Shown: one piece after another, positions 19,756 to 29,101 of the stretch
Numbering within the stretch: the stretch's first letter is position 1
Layout of the letters: each line of letters begins with the position of its first letter
Assembly (NCBI RefSeq): GCF_900141875.1
Contig: NZ_FQZE01000008.1
Span: 95,691 to 159,690, forward strand
Direction: 5' to 3'
DNA from: Tangfeifania diversioriginum
GTDB lineage: Bacteria; Bacteroidota; Bacteroidia; Bacteroidales; Prolixibacteraceae
DNA: 64,000 bases
The notes under the pieces: model-generated
Told to the model about the DNA's origin: nothing
Database searches by the model: none
Seen by the model: the letters and a program-made list of their open reading frames with translations, nothing else
Translations under genes and position numbers: made by a program

Positions 19756-20706
19756 CTAATAAGGTTTTCGGTATTTGTCATCTCCCTCCAGTAATCCCAA
19801 ATAACTTATAAACCGGCTTTGGGCCACTTCTCCATTTTCTACCGCATCTTTAACTGCACAGCCCGGTTCATGCGTATGTGAGCAGTTATTGTACTGGCAA
19901 TTTTTTGAAATTCTGAAAATCTCAGGAAAATAGTGGGAAATTTCCCAGGCTTCCATATGAAGCATCCCGAAACCTTTAATTCCCGGCGTGTCGATTATAT
20001 ATCCACCAAACGATAATTTATAAAGGGCCGTAAAAGCAGTGGTATGTTTCCCTGTTTTGTGCGTGTCTGAAATTTTAGATGTTTTCAGATTGAGGCCGGG
20101 CTGCAGTAAATTTATAAGGGTTGACTTCCCTACCCCGCTGTGTCCGTTAATTACATTGGTCTTATCCTTCAGGTTTTCTTTCAAATCATCCCATCCTGTT
20201 TTCTTTTCTGCAGACGTTTTCAGGCATTTATAACCAATTTTGGAATAAATGGCTATCAGTTCGTTCATTTTTTCTGTTTGGTCTGAACTGTATCTGTCCG
20301 TTTTATTGAAAACAAGCAGTACTGGAATTCGGTAAGCTTCGGCTGAAGCAAGAAACCGGTCGATAAAAGTGGTGGTTGTTACAGGCCAGGCAATGGTGGC
20401 AATTAGCACTGCCTGGTCGATATTTGCTGCAATAACATGCGATTGTTTTGAAAGGTTGGGCGACCGGCGAACAATGTAATTTTTACGGTCTTCAATTGCA
20501 GTGATCCAGCCCCGGTTTTTATCAAAATGGCTTTCCGGATCATCCTGAATAATAAAATCCACCTTGTCGCCCACAGCAACCGGATTGGTGCTTTTTATTC
20601 CTTTCATCCGAAAATTGCCTTTTACTTTGCAATCGAAAACCTCTCCGTTTTCATCCTCAACTGCAAACCAGCTACCTGTCGATTTTATTACTAATCCTTT
20701 TTTCAA
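19756..20706 (-). CDS. rsgA: Ribosome small subunit-dependent GTPase RsgA
   Basis: 316 residues. RsgA is a circularly permuted GTPase that helps late 30S subunit maturation. It has an N-terminal OB domain, then the G motifs in permuted order: NKTD (G4) near residue 138, GHSGVGKSTL (G1) near 190, and DTPGIKGFG (G3) near 240. The C-terminal zinc finger is CQYNNCSHTHEPGC. It ends tail to tail immediately against mnmA. Confidence 0.95.
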   Translation of the reverse strand: MKKGLVIKSTGSWFAVEDENGEVFDCKVKGNFRMKGIKSTNPVAVGDKVDFIIQDDPESHFDKNRGWITAIEDRKNYIVRRSPNLSKQSHVIAANIDQAVLIATIAWPVTTTTFIDRFLASAEAYRIPVLLVFNKTDRYSSDQTEKMNELIAIYSKIGYKCLKTSAEKKTGWDDLKENLKDKTNVINGHSGVGKSTLINLLQPGLNLKTSKISDTHKTGKHTTAFTALYKLSFGGYIIDTPGIKGFGMLHMEAWEISHYFPEIFRISKNCQYNNCSHTHEPGCAVKDAVENGEVAQSRFISYLGLLEGDDKYRKPY

Positions 20707-20739
20707 AATAAGTTTTTAATTCACGTTTTAAACAAAGTT

Positions 20740-20755
20740 GTTTTCACGTGGAACA
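20740..20755. promoter_or_regulatory. Possible second, degenerate parS-like site
   Basis: GTTTTCACGTGGAACA matches 14 of 16 positions of the parS palindrome, counting the two degenerate ones as matches. Unlike most other CACGTG hits in the window it lies between genes (rsgA and tdh), 4.4 kb from the better site. It may instead be chance. Confidence 0.35.
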
Positions 20756-20769
20756 TGTGTGTAATTTTC

Positions 20770-21798
20770 TTAATCCCAGTTTAATATGATTTTGCCACAA
20801 TTTCCTTCTTCCATAATTTCGAAAGCCTTTTGGTAATCATCGGCCGGAAAACGATGGGTGATTACCGGCGTAATATCCAGTCCCGAAGTGAGCATCATTT
20901 CCATGTGGTACCAGGTTTCATACATTTCACGGCCATAAATCCCTTTTAATGTTAATCCCTTGAAAATGACGTTGTTCCAGTTAATTTGGGTTTTCTGTGG
21001 AAGAATCCCCAGTAAGCTGATTTTTCCGCCGTTGTACATGTGATTTACCATGTCGTTAAAAGCTGCAGGCGAGCCTGAACACTCCAGTCCGATATCGAAA
21101 CCGGCCACCATGTTGTGCCGTTCCATAGCTTCTTTTATGCTCTCTTTGGTGGGGTCGATTACGCGTGTAGCACCCATTTTACGGGCCAAAGCACGGCGGA
21201 AAGGACTTAAATCGGTTCCGATTACATTGCGTGCTCCTGCAAAGCGGCAAATGGCAGCAGCCATTGCGCCAATTGGGCCGCCTATTCCTGAAATTAAAAC
21301 ATCTTCACCTAAAAGCGGAAATGAAAGCGCTGTGTGTGTGGCGTTTCCGAGTGGATCCATGATGGACATAATTTCGTCGGGGATGCTTACATCTATGTGC
21401 AAAACATTTTTGGCGGGTACTGAAATGTATTCGGCAAAACCACCATCGCGCTGAACACCAATGCCAATTGTATTGTCGCAAATGTGCTGCCTCCCGCGCC
21501 GGCAGTTGCGGCAAAATCCGCAGGAGATGTGGCCTTCAACAGTAACCCGCTCCCCTACTTGCACACGGTCAACTTCTGAACCCACTTCAACAACAGTTCC
21601 CATATATTCGTGCCCGATAGTTACCGGGGGTTTAATGGTTTGCTGTGCCCACTCGTCCCATTTGTAAATATGAAGATCGGTACCGCAAATAGCGGCTTTT
21701 TTTATTTTGATTAGTACATCGTTGGGGCCAACTTTAGGCATTGGAACATCTTCCATCCAAATACCTTTTTCTGCTTTGCTTTTTACCAGTGCTTTCAC
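20770..21798 (-). CDS. tdh: L-threonine 3-dehydrogenase (zinc-dependent)
   Basis: 342 residues, the standard medium-chain dehydrogenase size. It oxidises L-threonine to 2-amino-3-ketobutyrate with NAD. Catalytic zinc ligands are in AICGTDLHIY (Cys near 38) and GHE (near 63); structural zinc cysteines are in CGFCRNCRRGRQHIC (near 94-108). The nucleotide-binding GIGGPIGAMA is near 170. Threonine dehydrogenase often works with kbl (glycine C-acetyltransferase), which is not in this window. Related sorbitol-type dehydrogenases are the alternative, but the start and the HIYKWDEWAQQTI stretch are typical of Tdh. Confidence 0.92.
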   Translation of the reverse strand: MKALVKSKAEKGIWMEDVPMPKVGPNDVLIKIKKAAICGTDLHIYKWDEWAQQTIKPPVTIGHEYMGTVVEVGSEVDRVQVGERVTVEGHISCGFCRNCRRGRQHICDNTIGIGVQRDGGFAEYISVPAKNVLHIDVSIPDEIMSIMDPLGNATHTALSFPLLGEDVLISGIGGPIGAMAAAICRFAGARNVIGTDLSPFRRALARKMGATRVIDPTKESIKEAMERHNMVAGFDIGLECSGSPAAFNDMVNHMYNGGKISLLGILPQKTQINWNNVIFKGLTLKGIYGREMYETWYHMEMMLTSGLDITPVITHRFPADDYQKAFEIMEEGNCGKIILNWD

Positions 21799-21931
21799 GT
21801 TTTATCGTTTTAAAATGTTTCGTATGATTCAGTTTGCAAAATAAAATAATTTTGAGGTTAAAAGAAGAAGGAAAATCAGCATTACAAAATATCTTTCAAA
21901 TTGAATTTTTAATAACCTGGAAAATAGTTTT

Positions 21932-23158
21932 TTAGTTGCTTTCGCTTAGCAGATAGCGTTGCGAAATAAATCTGACCGGATACCATGATGCGATAAATCC
22001 GATAAAAAATACAATTCCCAAAATTATCAGGATATCTGAAAATATAATTTTTACAGGATAGGCCGAAATGATGAATGACCCTGCCCCGGGCAACCCTATT
22101 AGTTCGAACTCAATTTGTGCCCAGCAGATTAAAATGCCAAGTATGGCGCCAATTATTGCCCCGAAAAATGAAATCATCCATCCTTCAAAAAGAAAAATTC
22201 GTCGGATTAGTGTGGAGTTGGCTCCCATGCTGCGCAGTATGAACAGGTCTTCTTTTTTGTCGATTATGAGCATTGAAAGGCTTCCCAGCATGTTAAACGA
22301 GGCAACCACCAAAATAAAAACTAAAATGAGGTAAGCCGCCCATTTTTCCGATTCCATGGTTTTGTAAATCAAATCGTGCTGCTGGTATTTGTTTTTCACG
22401 TGAAACGATTCACCCAAAATCGATTCAATTTCTTTTTGTACTTTTTTGGCGTTTGCATCGGGGTTTAGTCCCAATTCAATAGCCGAAATGTGGTTGTTGC
22501 TTTCAAAAAGTTCAGCCGCAAAATTAAAGGGAACAATAATGTATTTGGAGTCAATTTCTTCCAGAACAGAAAAAACGCCCGATGGATAAATATAGTCGTA
22601 GTTGAGCGCGCGGGCCGGATTGACTGCAGTTGGCCTTCCTTTTTGGGGTACAAACAGCCTGATTGGGTCAACAAACGTAAGCCCGAGGCCCAAATTATAG
22701 GCCACTCCCTGCCCTACTACCGCGTAACTAATTCCATTGTCATTGAGTAAAAAATCACCGTCAACAATGAGAGTATCAATATTTGTATATCGGGCAAAAT
22801 TGTCCGGAACGCCTTTTACAACAGCAACATACTGCTGCTGGTTGTATTTCAGCAAAGCCACCTCTTCAATTACTTCGGCATAGTGAATTACATCGGGCAG
22901 TTGTTTTAGTTTCTCGAACCGCTCATCATCGGTTGAAAACATTTTTCCTCGCTCCGAGGTAATTTTTATATCCGGATCGAAGTTGCTGAAAAAGGTTTCT
23001 ATCAGGCTGTTAAAACCATTGAAAACCGACAGGACAATTACCAGCGCCATGGTGCCAACAATAATCCCGGCAACCGAAATACCCGAAATTATATTAATAA
23101 CATTTTGTTTCTTTTTAGAAACCAGGTATCGTTTTGCTATAAATAGTGGTAGATTCAA
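21932..23158 (-). CDS. LolC/LolE-type ABC transporter permease (lipoprotein release)
   Basis: 408 residues with one N-terminal membrane segment (near 25-47), a large periplasmic MacB/LolE-type domain, and three C-terminal membrane segments (starting near 275, 320 and 375): the FtsX-superfamily layout. The N-terminus PLFIAKRYLVSKKKQNVINI is typical of the LolC/E permeases that extract lipoproteins from the inner membrane. No LolD ATPase gene adjoins it. rbfA lies 44 bases upstream on the same strand. Confidence 0.9.
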   Translation of the reverse strand: MNLPLFIAKRYLVSKKKQNVINIISGISVAGIIVGTMALVIVLSVFNGFNSLIETFFSNFDPDIKITSERGKMFSTDDERFEKLKQLPDVIHYAEVIEEVALLKYNQQQYVAVVKGVPDNFARYTNIDTLIVDGDFLLNDNGISYAVVGQGVAYNLGLGLTFVDPIRLFVPQKGRPTAVNPARALNYDYIYPSGVFSVLEEIDSKYIIVPFNFAAELFESNNHISAIELGLNPDANAKKVQKEIESILGESFHVKNKYQQHDLIYKTMESEKWAAYLILVFILVVASFNMLGSLSMLIIDKKEDLFILRSMGANSTLIRRIFLFEGWMISFFGAIIGAILGILICWAQIEFELIGLPGAGSFIISAYPVKIIFSDILIILGIVFFIGFIASWYPVRFISQRYLLSESN

Positions 23159-23202
23159 CTTTCTTTTTGGTGTGAAACGATAAATTTTGCCAATTATTTG
23201 AT

Positions 23203-23547
23203 CTATTTTCCGAGCAAATCGTCAATGTGTTCAATGTAATCGAGGCTGTCGTCGATATAAAATTCCAATTCGGGAATTATTCGTACGCTTTTTCCGATAC
23301 GGTGGCCAAGATCTCCCCTTATTGCTTTGGTATTCAGTTTAATTTCACTTAATATTTCCGCTGAATATTCCGACGGGAAAATACTCAGGTAAATACGTGC
23401 AATGCTCATGTCTTTGGTTACACGCACAATAGAAACGCTAATGAGTTTTCCCTGGTATTTCGATTTATTTAGCTGAAGCAGAATATCTGCCATTTCGCGC
23501 TGTACGAGCCGGGAGATTTTATTTTGTCTGGTGCTGAATTGTTCCAT
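23203..23547 (-). CDS. rbfA: Ribosome-binding factor A
   Basis: 114 residues, the standard size. RbfA binds the 30S subunit and aids 16S 5'-end maturation and cold adaptation. It shows the family N-terminus (RQNKISRLVQREMADIL), the KH-like core with VSIVRVTKDMSIARIYLSIF near residue 40 and the terminal helix region (RIIPELEFYIDDSLDYI). Gene order rbfA then LolC/E permease is co-directional. Confidence 0.94.
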   Translation of the reverse strand: MEQFSTRQNKISRLVQREMADILLQLNKSKYQGKLISVSIVRVTKDMSIARIYLSIFPSEYSAEILSEIKLNTKAIRGDLGHRIGKSVRIIPELEFYIDDSLDYIEHIDDLLGK

Positions 23548-23692
23548 AAGAGTTTTGTCCCTTTATTATTTTTAGGCAAAATTAACGAAAATAGTTCAAA
23601 GCGAAGGTGTGAAACCATCAGGATGAAAAGAGTTACCAAAAATTGTCCTGAAAAACGGTTTAACCAGAAAAATATTGATTTTTAAAGGGTTG

Positions 23693-25222
23693 TTAGTTTG
23701 TTTCTGAAATGAGCTTTGGAATGGCATTTCGAAGGTCCTCATCGGGTTTAATTATGTTGTAGTTTTCCCAGAACCCGGGATCGTAATCGTTTATCATTTC
23801 CACAAAAACATCGCGTTGCGTGAGCGATTCTTTTCGCGGAAAACGTTTTAATTCAGTAGGTTGAAGGTCGGTAACCAGCAGTTCGGAAACGCTGTGAAAC
23901 TCGGAGTTGATGTTGTCTTTCCGGCTGCGGATTTTAAACTTTGTGGAAGCCCTTGCATTTGAGAGGTGCCATTTTCCCTGGTACTGCCTGTAGTTTACTT
24001 CATACTCCACAAACGATGGCCGTGCTTTTACCCCGATTGGTTTTCGTTTTATCAAAATACTGGTAGCTTTTCGCAGTCCGCGCCTGTCGAGTCCAAAGCG
24101 GGCATGCACCACGGCAAATGTTTCACGGTGAACATACAATTCGCCCACGTAACCATGAAAATTGGTGCCGCTAACAGGCTTAAAATCAAGCACAAAAACC
24201 GGGTGGTTGTTGTAGCGGATGACATTGCTGATTTGGTAATCGTAAAAATGACGGGTTTCTTCATCGATAAAACTTTCAACCGTTTTAATCACATCGAGCT
24301 GGGTTATGGTGAAGGGGCCGCCCTGCAATTTAAAATTTATCCATTTAAAAGGCTGAACATCCGGACTTTGGCGTGCTTTTACCAGCCTTACCAAATCGGC
24401 GCGATAGGTGTTCACATATGGCGCTTTCAGAATTTCCATAACGGCCTCTGAAACATTTATGTAGCCGTCGTCTTGTTTCACGGTTTCGCGGTAAAATGCC
24501 GACATCAGTTTGGGGTAGGCACTGTAGTTTTTTTCAATGTTTTCGCTGATATTATCGAGCAGTTTTTCAGGGTCGGTGGAAACTACCTTCACTTCGCGAA
24601 TGCGAATGGAAACGGGCTCCAGAAGAAAAATATCCTCGTCGAGAAACTGATAGGCCGGTTTTAAAATTTGTTTGTATCCCATGCTCGAAATCACCAGCGT
24701 GTCCTGGATATAATCCGGGTGCAGTTTTAGCAGAAAATCGCCATCGGCATTGGTGATTGTGCCCACGGGTTCATTTAAAACTGAAACTGATGCATAGGCT
24801 ACCGGGACCTCTTTTTTCTGTTCGAGCACTCTTCCCGTCAGAAAAAAATATTTTACAGGAATGCTGTCGTTTACAACACTCAGTACCGAATCTTTCGGAC
24901 TGTTATTCTTTGTTATAATTATTTGGTTTTCAAGTTCATGCAGTATAAATTCCTGTGGATTGAAAAGTTCAGTGAGAACAGAATAGAGCGATTTTTCAAT
25001 GGCCTGGATTGTGTATTTTTGACTGGCATTTATTTGCGTAGCATCGTAGGAGAAGTACACCCTGACCTGCCAGCTGATTTGGTCGAGAATATTGCTTAAC
25101 GGCTGCTTTTCGGCGTTAATTGAAACGCGTCGTTCAAAAACAGATCCATCCTGTTGCTGTGCTTTCAAACTGAAAGAAAACAACAGGATGGAGAGTGCTA
25201 TGCAAATTCGTTTAATCGACAT
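23693..25222 (-). CDS. STN plus carboxypeptidase-regulatory-like domain protein
   Basis: 509 residues. A signal peptide (to about LKAQ, residue 21) is followed by a secretin/TonB short N-terminal (STN) domain (about 33-90: VSINAEKQPLSNILDQIS, then FSYDATQI). Next is a carboxypeptidase regulatory-like beta-sandwich (about 128-205: LTGRVLEQKKEVPVAYASV). The remaining 300 residues are not TonB-receptor-like: they lack a plug domain and a C-terminal barrel strand, and resemble DUF5686-type outer-membrane/periplasmic proteins of Bacteroidota. Its first codon overlaps the retropepsin gene's stop, so both are translated from one mRNA under the ECF/FecR system upstream. Confidence 0.75.
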   Translation of the reverse strand: MSIKRICIALSILLFSFSLKAQQQDGSVFERRVSINAEKQPLSNILDQISWQVRVYFSYDATQINASQKYTIQAIEKSLYSVLTELFNPQEFILHELENQIIITKNNSPKDSVLSVVNDSIPVKYFFLTGRVLEQKKEVPVAYASVSVLNEPVGTITNADGDFLLKLHPDYIQDTLVISSMGYKQILKPAYQFLDEDIFLLEPVSIRIREVKVVSTDPEKLLDNISENIEKNYSAYPKLMSAFYRETVKQDDGYINVSEAVMEILKAPYVNTYRADLVRLVKARQSPDVQPFKWINFKLQGGPFTITQLDVIKTVESFIDEETRHFYDYQISNVIRYNNHPVFVLDFKPVSGTNFHGYVGELYVHRETFAVVHARFGLDRRGLRKATSILIKRKPIGVKARPSFVEYEVNYRQYQGKWHLSNARASTKFKIRSRKDNINSEFHSVSELLVTDLQPTELKRFPRKESLTQRDVFVEMINDYDPGFWENYNIIKPDEDLRNAIPKLISETN

Positions 25223-26787
25223 TAAAATAGTTTTTTCAGCTCGAATGAAGTTTTAAATTCTTCCCCTTCGCGTAAAACTTTCACCCTTATTTTTTTGTTT
25301 TCGCGGCTTTGAAGCAACAAGTTTATATCATTTAATTCCATCGATTTATGGTTGCTCCAGTTCAGCGACAAAATCTGGTCGTTTTCTTTGAGCCCTGCAA
25401 AATAGGCCGGTGAATTTTCGCGGATATCTGTAATGGTAAAAATGGGTAATCCGGGAACCGGATTGATAACTTCCATGCCGCTCATATTGTAGTTGAAATC
25501 TTCTTTCACGCGGCTTGTAGGGCGCAGCGTTAAGCGGCTGTTCCGGTAATCGATCGTTACAATAAACCGGCGCAGTATTTCTGCTCCAAGCGTTCCGTTG
25601 CGGTCGTTGGATGAAATTAATTGCTTAATAAGATCTGAATTTGGAAATGCCACAATTGGCTTGGAAAGAATCAGCGGGCCAACCCAGATTCCGTCTATCC
25701 TTCCTTTGGTTCCATATACATTTCCGTTTAATCCTCTACCCAGAAAGGTGTCGATATTTTTATCCGGTAAATCAATGCGTTCGTCCGATTTTTCAGAAAG
25801 CCATATAGCATCGCTGGCACCGGTGTCAACAAGCAGTTTTACAGGAACTTCCTGGAGGTCGTCGGTTATAATACTGGTGCGTACAAATGGTTTGTTATTT
25901 TCCAGGTGCAGCGGCATAATTATGTCTTTCCGGCGATCGCGGTATTTGTAATATTCCGGCTTGAACAACGTAATTTTTTCGCTCGGATAATCGACTTTTA
26001 CGATGTAATCTTTGAAAAGGTTAAAACCGATAAGTCCGTGAACCGGAATTCCCAGCATGTGCGAAATCTGGAAATTTTCATCGATAATCATTTGCACTTC
26101 CTGGTTTCGGGCGGTTAACCCGTTTAATTTCATTGTATTATTGCCTGAGCGATAAGCCGTAAGTTCATGCCCTTCGCCTAATCCTTTTACCTGGACAGGC
26201 ATTAAATAGTTCAGATTCAATTTATTAACAAACGGCAACTCGGTAATAATGGGGAATCGAACTCCGGTATCGAGAATAAAATTCAGGGTATCTGATTCGT
26301 TAATGGTTACCGGAATAATAATCAGGTTGCTGGCCGTTTTGAAATCGAGTGTAATTGATTTGTCGGAGGGATCATCAAACAGAAAGCCACGGTTTGCCGA
26401 ATGATATTGCCGGGAGTCGCGGTCGAATTCAATGCTTTCGTCCAGCGGAACGTAATCCCTCACAACCAGAATGTTATCTTCAATTTCAAACAGAAGATAA
26501 AAATCCTGCATCAGTTTTTCCAGCACAAATTTTATGGGTTTATTCGAAACGTTCAGGTTTACCTTTTTGTCTGCTACAAGCGTTGAATTATAGGAATAAT
26601 CTATGTTTAAGTAGTTACATATTTTTTCGATGATATCAGACAAAGGTTCATCTTCGGCATAAATACTTATGTTTTGATCGAGAACCTGTTCGTTGTGTTC
26701 CTGAGCAACCGAAGTATTGGGCATAAACACAGCAAGAGCCAGCAAAAGGGCCATTGCAAATCCGATTTTTGTTTTCATTGTTTTCAT
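25222..26787 (-). CDS. Exported double-retropepsin protease with STN and PDZ domains
   Basis: 521 residues. After a signal peptide (to about VAQ, residue 29) comes an STN domain (about 38-112). Two retropepsin-like halves follow, each with the catalytic DTG: residues 173-175 (NFILDTGVRF) and 321-323 (KLLVDTGAS), with a GLIGFNLF segment after the first and a GTLGAEIL segment after the second. The C-terminal 80 residues form a PDZ domain (IRENSPAYFAGLKENDQIL). It is therefore probably a single-chain aspartyl protease in the periplasm or on the outer membrane. STN domains normally belong to TonB receptors or FecR-type signalling, so this combination is unusual. ATG 26787 lies 12 bases after the FecR gene. 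Confidence 0.85.
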   Translation of the reverse strand: MKTMKTKIGFAMALLLALAVFMPNTSVAQEHNEQVLDQNISIYAEDEPLSDIIEKICNYLNIDYSYNSTLVADKKVNLNVSNKPIKFVLEKLMQDFYLLFEIEDNILVVRDYVPLDESIEFDRDSRQYHSANRGFLFDDPSDKSITLDFKTASNLIIIPVTINESDTLNFILDTGVRFPIITELPFVNKLNLNYLMPVQVKGLGEGHELTAYRSGNNTMKLNGLTARNQEVQMIIDENFQISHMLGIPVHGLIGFNLFKDYIVKVDYPSEKITLFKPEYYKYRDRRKDIIMPLHLENNKPFVRTSIITDDLQEVPVKLLVDTGASDAIWLSEKSDERIDLPDKNIDTFLGRGLNGNVYGTKGRIDGIWVGPLILSKPIVAFPNSDLIKQLISSNDRNGTLGAEILRRFIVTIDYRNSRLTLRPTSRVKEDFNYNMSGMEVINPVPGLPIFTITDIRENSPAYFAGLKENDQILSLNWSNHKSMELNDINLLLQSRENKKIRVKVLREGEEFKTSFELKKLF

Positions 26788-26799
26788 CTCCTTGAAGCT

Positions 26800-27840
26800 T
26801 TAATTGTTAACAATTTCCTGTTTCGACAAAATATATTGTCCGTTTTCCTCGCTGAGGTCTAAATCAAATGTCAGTTGTATTACATTCAGAATAAAATCTA
26901 TTGGTTTTTCATTGAATTCAGCAGTTAAAACCAGGTGGTTTAATTCTTTGTCTGTGATCTGAATATCAATACGATAAACTTTTTTTAGATGGCTGATTAC
27001 CTGGTGGAGTGGTGTTTTTTCAAAAACCAGGTTGTGGGTTTTCCATGCGAGGTAATTGCGGTCGGCATTCACATTTTTTTCCAGTTTATTGTTTTTTTCT
27101 GAAAACGTTCCCTTTTCTCCCGGTGTCAGTAAAAGGCTGTCGGTTTCTTTTGTTGATGTGTTGGTTTTCCTGGTTACCTGTACTTTTCCGGTTTCCACAA
27201 TTACTTCCACTTTTTCCTGCTCCGGGTATGCCGAAACGTTGAATGATGTTCCCAGCACTTTTACCTGCGTTTCTCCGGCGTTAATTACAAAGGGTTTTTC
27301 GGGATTGGGCTCCACATCAAAAAAGACTTCTCCTGTGATGGTAACTTCCCTTACATTGCCTTTAAACCGTTTCGGGAAGCTGATTTTTGAATTGCTGTTT
27401 AACGTAACAACCGAACCATCGGGTAAAGTATGTTCCTGCAATTCGAGCGTTTCGGGAGGTAAAATTTCAGTATAAATTTCATTCACCGGGTTTTGGTTGG
27501 CAATGTAATACCCTCCCACTCCAAGTAAAATTGCAACCAGAATAACAGCGGCGTAACGGTAAATTTTCGTAACAATTTCCTTCCTGAAATTCATTTGCCG
27601 AACCGGCACTGTTTGTGCAGCAACTTTTTGCCACGCTGCAGCTGAATCGTACTGTTTCAGCTTGTAAACCAAATCGGCATTTTCCAGCATTTGCCTTGCC
27701 TTTTCAAGTTCTTCGCGGTTTTTAACCGACTGGTTTGCCCATTTTTCCACTCGTTCTTTTTCGGCGGGAGTGGCTTCACCAGTGAGGTATTTGCCTATTA
27801 AATCCCAATCGGGCTTTTCAGATGTAACTTTATTTTTCAT
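26800..27840 (-). CDS. FecR-family anti-sigma factor
   Basis: 346 residues. The cytosolic N-terminal part (about 1-85) has the anti-sigma-like helices, a single membrane segment lies near 90-112, and the periplasmic FecR domain follows (HTLPDGSVVTLNSNSKISFP near 150, GEVFFDVEPNPEKPFVINAG near 185). The C-terminal DUF4974/STN-like domain (LHQVISHLKKVYRIDIQI) begins near residue 275. It should hold the sigma factor encoded 126 bases upstream inactive until a periplasmic signal arrives. The two downstream genes also have STN domains. Confidence 0.93.
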   Translation of the reverse strand: MKNKVTSEKPDWDLIGKYLTGEATPAEKERVEKWANQSVKNREELEKARQMLENADLVYKLKQYDSAAAWQKVAAQTVPVRQMNFRKEIVTKIYRYAAVILVAILLGVGGYYIANQNPVNEIYTEILPPETLELQEHTLPDGSVVTLNSNSKISFPKRFKGNVREVTITGEVFFDVEPNPEKPFVINAGETQVKVLGTSFNVSAYPEQEKVEVIVETGKVQVTRKTNTSTKETDSLLLTPGEKGTFSEKNNKLEKNVNADRNYLAWKTHNLVFEKTPLHQVISHLKKVYRIDIQITDKELNHLVLTAEFNEKPIDFILNVIQLTFDLDLSEENGQYILSKQEIVNN

Positions 27841-27966
27841 TCTTTATTTGGTATGAAATCATGTAAAAGAATCTTGCTAAATAGTTTTGTGAAATGCGCA
27901 CACATTCGCCTTTCTATTTTTAAAGACAGGCTGAAATGAATTTACCCTTAAATGAGTTGAAAAAAT

Positions 27967-28530
27967 TTAGATGAAAAACAAGAGAATGCCTGAGTAGTGT
28001 TTCAGCTTTTCGCGTAAGGTTTTAATAGACAGGCCCATTTGTGTTTCAACAGTTTTTACCGAGATATTGAGTTTTTCAGCAATTTCGCGGTATTTTAAAC
28101 CTTGCTGGCGGCTTAACCTGAAAATTTCCTGCCGTTTTTCCGGTAGCGAGTTAATAGATTCTTCAATTTTGTGGAGCAGCCCAATTTTCGGGTAGTTACT
28201 TTCGTCGGTTTTCACGGCTTCTGTTTCGTGAATAACCTTTTGGGCATATTGATTTTTTATTTGGTTGTGTTGAATGTAGTTCAGGCATTGGTTTTTAACT
28301 GCCCTGAAAAGGTAATTTTTCAGCGAAGTGTCAATTTGAATTTTTTCCCGTTTTTCCCAAAGCCGCACAAACAGTTCCTGGGCGATTTCCTCGGCTTCTG
28401 CTTCATTTTTTATAAGATGGGTTGCATAATGACATAAAATACCGTAGTGCCGATGAAAAAGGGTTTCAAAGGCTTTTTTGTCGTCCTGTTTTATTTTTTC
28501 GAAAAGTATGTAATCTTCTTGCAGGTACAT
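27967..28530 (-). CDS. ECF RNA polymerase sigma-70 factor (FecI/Bacteroidota type)
   Basis: 187 residues. Sigma region 2 spans about 20-90 (FETLFHRHYGILCHYATHLI, AEEIAQELFVRLWEKRE). Region 4 spans about 120-170 (SLPEKRQEIFRLSRQQGLKYREIAEKL) with the SVKTVETQMGLSIKTLREKL helix-turn-helix. It belongs to the Bacteroidota FecI-like group that works with FecR. Downstream on the same strand are the FecR gene and two STN-domain protein genes, its likely targets. Confidence 0.93.
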   Translation of the reverse strand: MYLQEDYILFEKIKQDDKKAFETLFHRHYGILCHYATHLIKNEAEAEEIAQELFVRLWEKREKIQIDTSLKNYLFRAVKNQCLNYIQHNQIKNQYAQKVIHETEAVKTDESNYPKIGLLHKIEESINSLPEKRQEIFRLSRQQGLKYREIAEKLNISVKTVETQMGLSIKTLREKLKHYSGILLFFI

Positions 28531-28598
28531 TGTAATTGTTCCATCCTAATGAGTGTCCAAGGTAATAAAACAGGTTGATTTTTTGAGCGAATTTTGTT

Positions 28599-28988
28599 TC
28601 AATTAAATGATATGCTGGTTAATAAATCAATAACAAGAATTATACCCCCGATTAATATGGCGAGTGTAAGTATAGTTGAAACCGGAGAGGAAGATTTATA
28701 GGTTTGCCGGTTGATTTGTTTCTCCACCTTTTTGTACTGAAAAAATGCAAAAATTGTCAGGACAACACCCAAAGCCACCATAACAACACCAATAACGGCC
28801 GAAGATCTTTCTGAAATGGCAAAACTGGAATTGTCCATCATTAATGTAATTTCCTTAAGAAAGAGCGCAAATTTTACAATTACAAATCCCAGCCCCATTA
28901 ACGCAACGGAAGTGCGTATCCAAGCCAGGTATGTGCGTTCGTTTGCGAGGTGTTCGCGTAGTTTTGTATCCCTGTTTTCTTTACTCAT
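28599..28988 (-). CDS. DUF202 (YidH-family) membrane protein
   Basis: 129 residues with three membrane helices. It has the DUF202 signature ANERTYLAWIRTSVALMGLG near residues 15-34 and a central charged loop FFQYKKVEKQI. The frame is open upstream to 29177, but that extension overlaps the tRNA-Leu gene and has no family similarity, so ATG 28988 (MSKENRD) is the start. Function unknown; YidH-type proteins are small inner-membrane proteins. Confidence 0.88.
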   Translation of the reverse strand: MSKENRDTKLREHLANERTYLAWIRTSVALMGLGFVIVKFALFLKEITLMMDNSSFAISERSSAVIGVVMVALGVVLTIFAFFQYKKVEKQINRQTYKSSSPVSTILTLAILIGGIILVIDLLTSISFN

Positions 28989-29043
28989 TTTTTGAGGTGA
29001 TTTGTTAATGCAACAACCGCAAAACAAATATAAGAAAATAGAT

Positions 29044-29074
29044 TTTGTCAATTTGGGTGAAATAATTAGCTTTG
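29044..29074 (+). promoter_or_regulatory. Bacteroidota-type promoter of tRNA-Leu
   Basis: TTTG at 29044-29047 and TAGCTTTG at 29067-29074 are 19 bases apart, an exact fit to the Bacteroidota sigma-factor consensus TTTG-N19-TAnnTTTG. Transcription would start near 29081, about 20 bases before the tRNA. Confidence 0.65.
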
Positions 29075-29101
29075 CACACCATTTTTCCACAACAGGAAAA
29101 A

